Positions 63,890 through 64,000 of a stretch of DNA of 64,000 nucleotides are shown here, piece after piece. Both the position numbers and the translations under genes were made by a program. The notes beneath the pieces were generated by a model. It saw only the letters and a list, made by a program, of their open reading frames with translations, was not told the origin of the DNA and searched no databases. Position 1 is the stretch's first letter. Every line of letters starts with the position of its first letter. The DNA is taken from contig NZ_CP049916.1 of NCBI RefSeq assembly GCF_011578285.1, forward strand, positions 1,240,001 to 1,304,000, read 5' to 3'. Source of the DNA: Acinetobacter lanii (GTDB taxonomy: Bacteria > Pseudomonadota > Gammaproteobacteria > Pseudomonadales > Moraxellaceae).

Positions 63890-64000
63890 CGATTCAAGCA
63901 AAGTGATATCATTACGCATATCAGGACTAGCCTTCGATCTTGTAACACGATCGAGCAGTGTTGAATGGTGTCAATCGAAACATAGTTTCTCATCTTGCAC
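63879..64000 (+). CDS. Possible start of gspI, not recognisable as a pseudopilin
   Basis: An ATG at 63879 overlaps the gspH stop by 11 bases, where gspI usually begins, and reads MRTSDSSKV before losing any pseudopilin resemblance. No GFTLxE motif appears in any frame to the window end. The sequence from about 63904 contains two inverted repeats. It could be a broken gspI, an inserted element, or unrelated sequence. Confidence 0.3.
   Translation, partial: MRTSDSSKVISLRISGLAFDLVTRSSSVEWCQSKHSFSSC
63904..63954. repeat. Two adjacent inverted repeats near the window end
   Basis: TGATAT / ATATCA (63904-63923) and TCGATC / GATCGA (63934-63954, 9-base loop). Perfect 6-bp arms in both. Confidence 0.5.

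Overview
The window is a chromosomal segment of a gamma-proteobacterium of the genus Acinetobacter. The signs are low-to-moderate GC, an Hfq with a long glycine-rich tail made of GGFGGQ units, a secreted aldose 1-epimerase like the A. calcoaceticus mutarotase Mro, the PNAG genes pgaC-pgaD, and the gene order exbB-exbD-msbA-lpxK-kdsB. Species cannot be fixed from the sequence alone. No rRNA, tRNA or CRISPR array was seen.

Layout. 1-1.4 kb: the end of the PNAG operon (pgaC partial, pgaD). 1.5-7.4 kb: a minus-strand block with a short Baeyer-Villiger-monooxygenase-like protein paired with a ferritin-like diiron protein, a YiaA-type membrane protein, a luciferase-like flavin oxidoreductase and three paralogous glycine-zipper proteins. 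7.8-14 kb: prfA-prmC, an SDR enzyme, a ThiF/MoeB E1-like protein, an ABC1/UbiB kinase-like protein and folB-folK. 14-25 kb: a LysR regulator, coq7 with an LplT-like transporter, and tamA-tamB. 24.8-29.5 kb: three small envelope or unknown proteins and acnB.

29.5-32.1 kb is the one clear accessory island. It holds an AT-rich PD-(D/E)XK nuclease gene split in its catalytic core by a complete IS3-family element (perfect ATA target duplication), followed by an orphan small ORF. 32-43 kb: an Lrp regulator, a Kv-like potassium channel, gltS, mro, metR, an MscS-like channel, a DUF441 protein, two pseudouridine synthases, a GNAT enzyme and an orphan RelB/DinJ-type antitoxin. 43.5-47.6 kb: tsaE-mutL-miaA-hfq. 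47.7-53.3 kb: lptD-surA divergent from amgK-murU. 53.4-61.5 kb: rsmG-parA-parB, then exbB-exbD-msbA-lpxK-kdsB-holB. 61.5-64 kb: pilZ-tatD, a TetR regulator and the type II secretion pseudopilin gspH. The sequence where gspI is expected does not encode a recognisable pseudopilin.

Functionally the window is dominated by envelope biogenesis: LPS/LOS synthesis and export (msbA, lpxK, kdsB, lptD), outer-membrane protein assembly (surA, tamA, tamB), murein recycling (amgK, murU) and PNAG. The rest is mostly translation, RNA modification and replication housekeeping. I found no strong case for a wholly new multi-gene system. The most noteworthy items are the IS-interrupted defence-type nuclease, the monooxygenase-fragment/diiron pair, a terminator-like hairpin in the acnB leader, a structured intergenic region before metR, large TamA insertions, the Hfq minisatellite and the abnormal gspI position.
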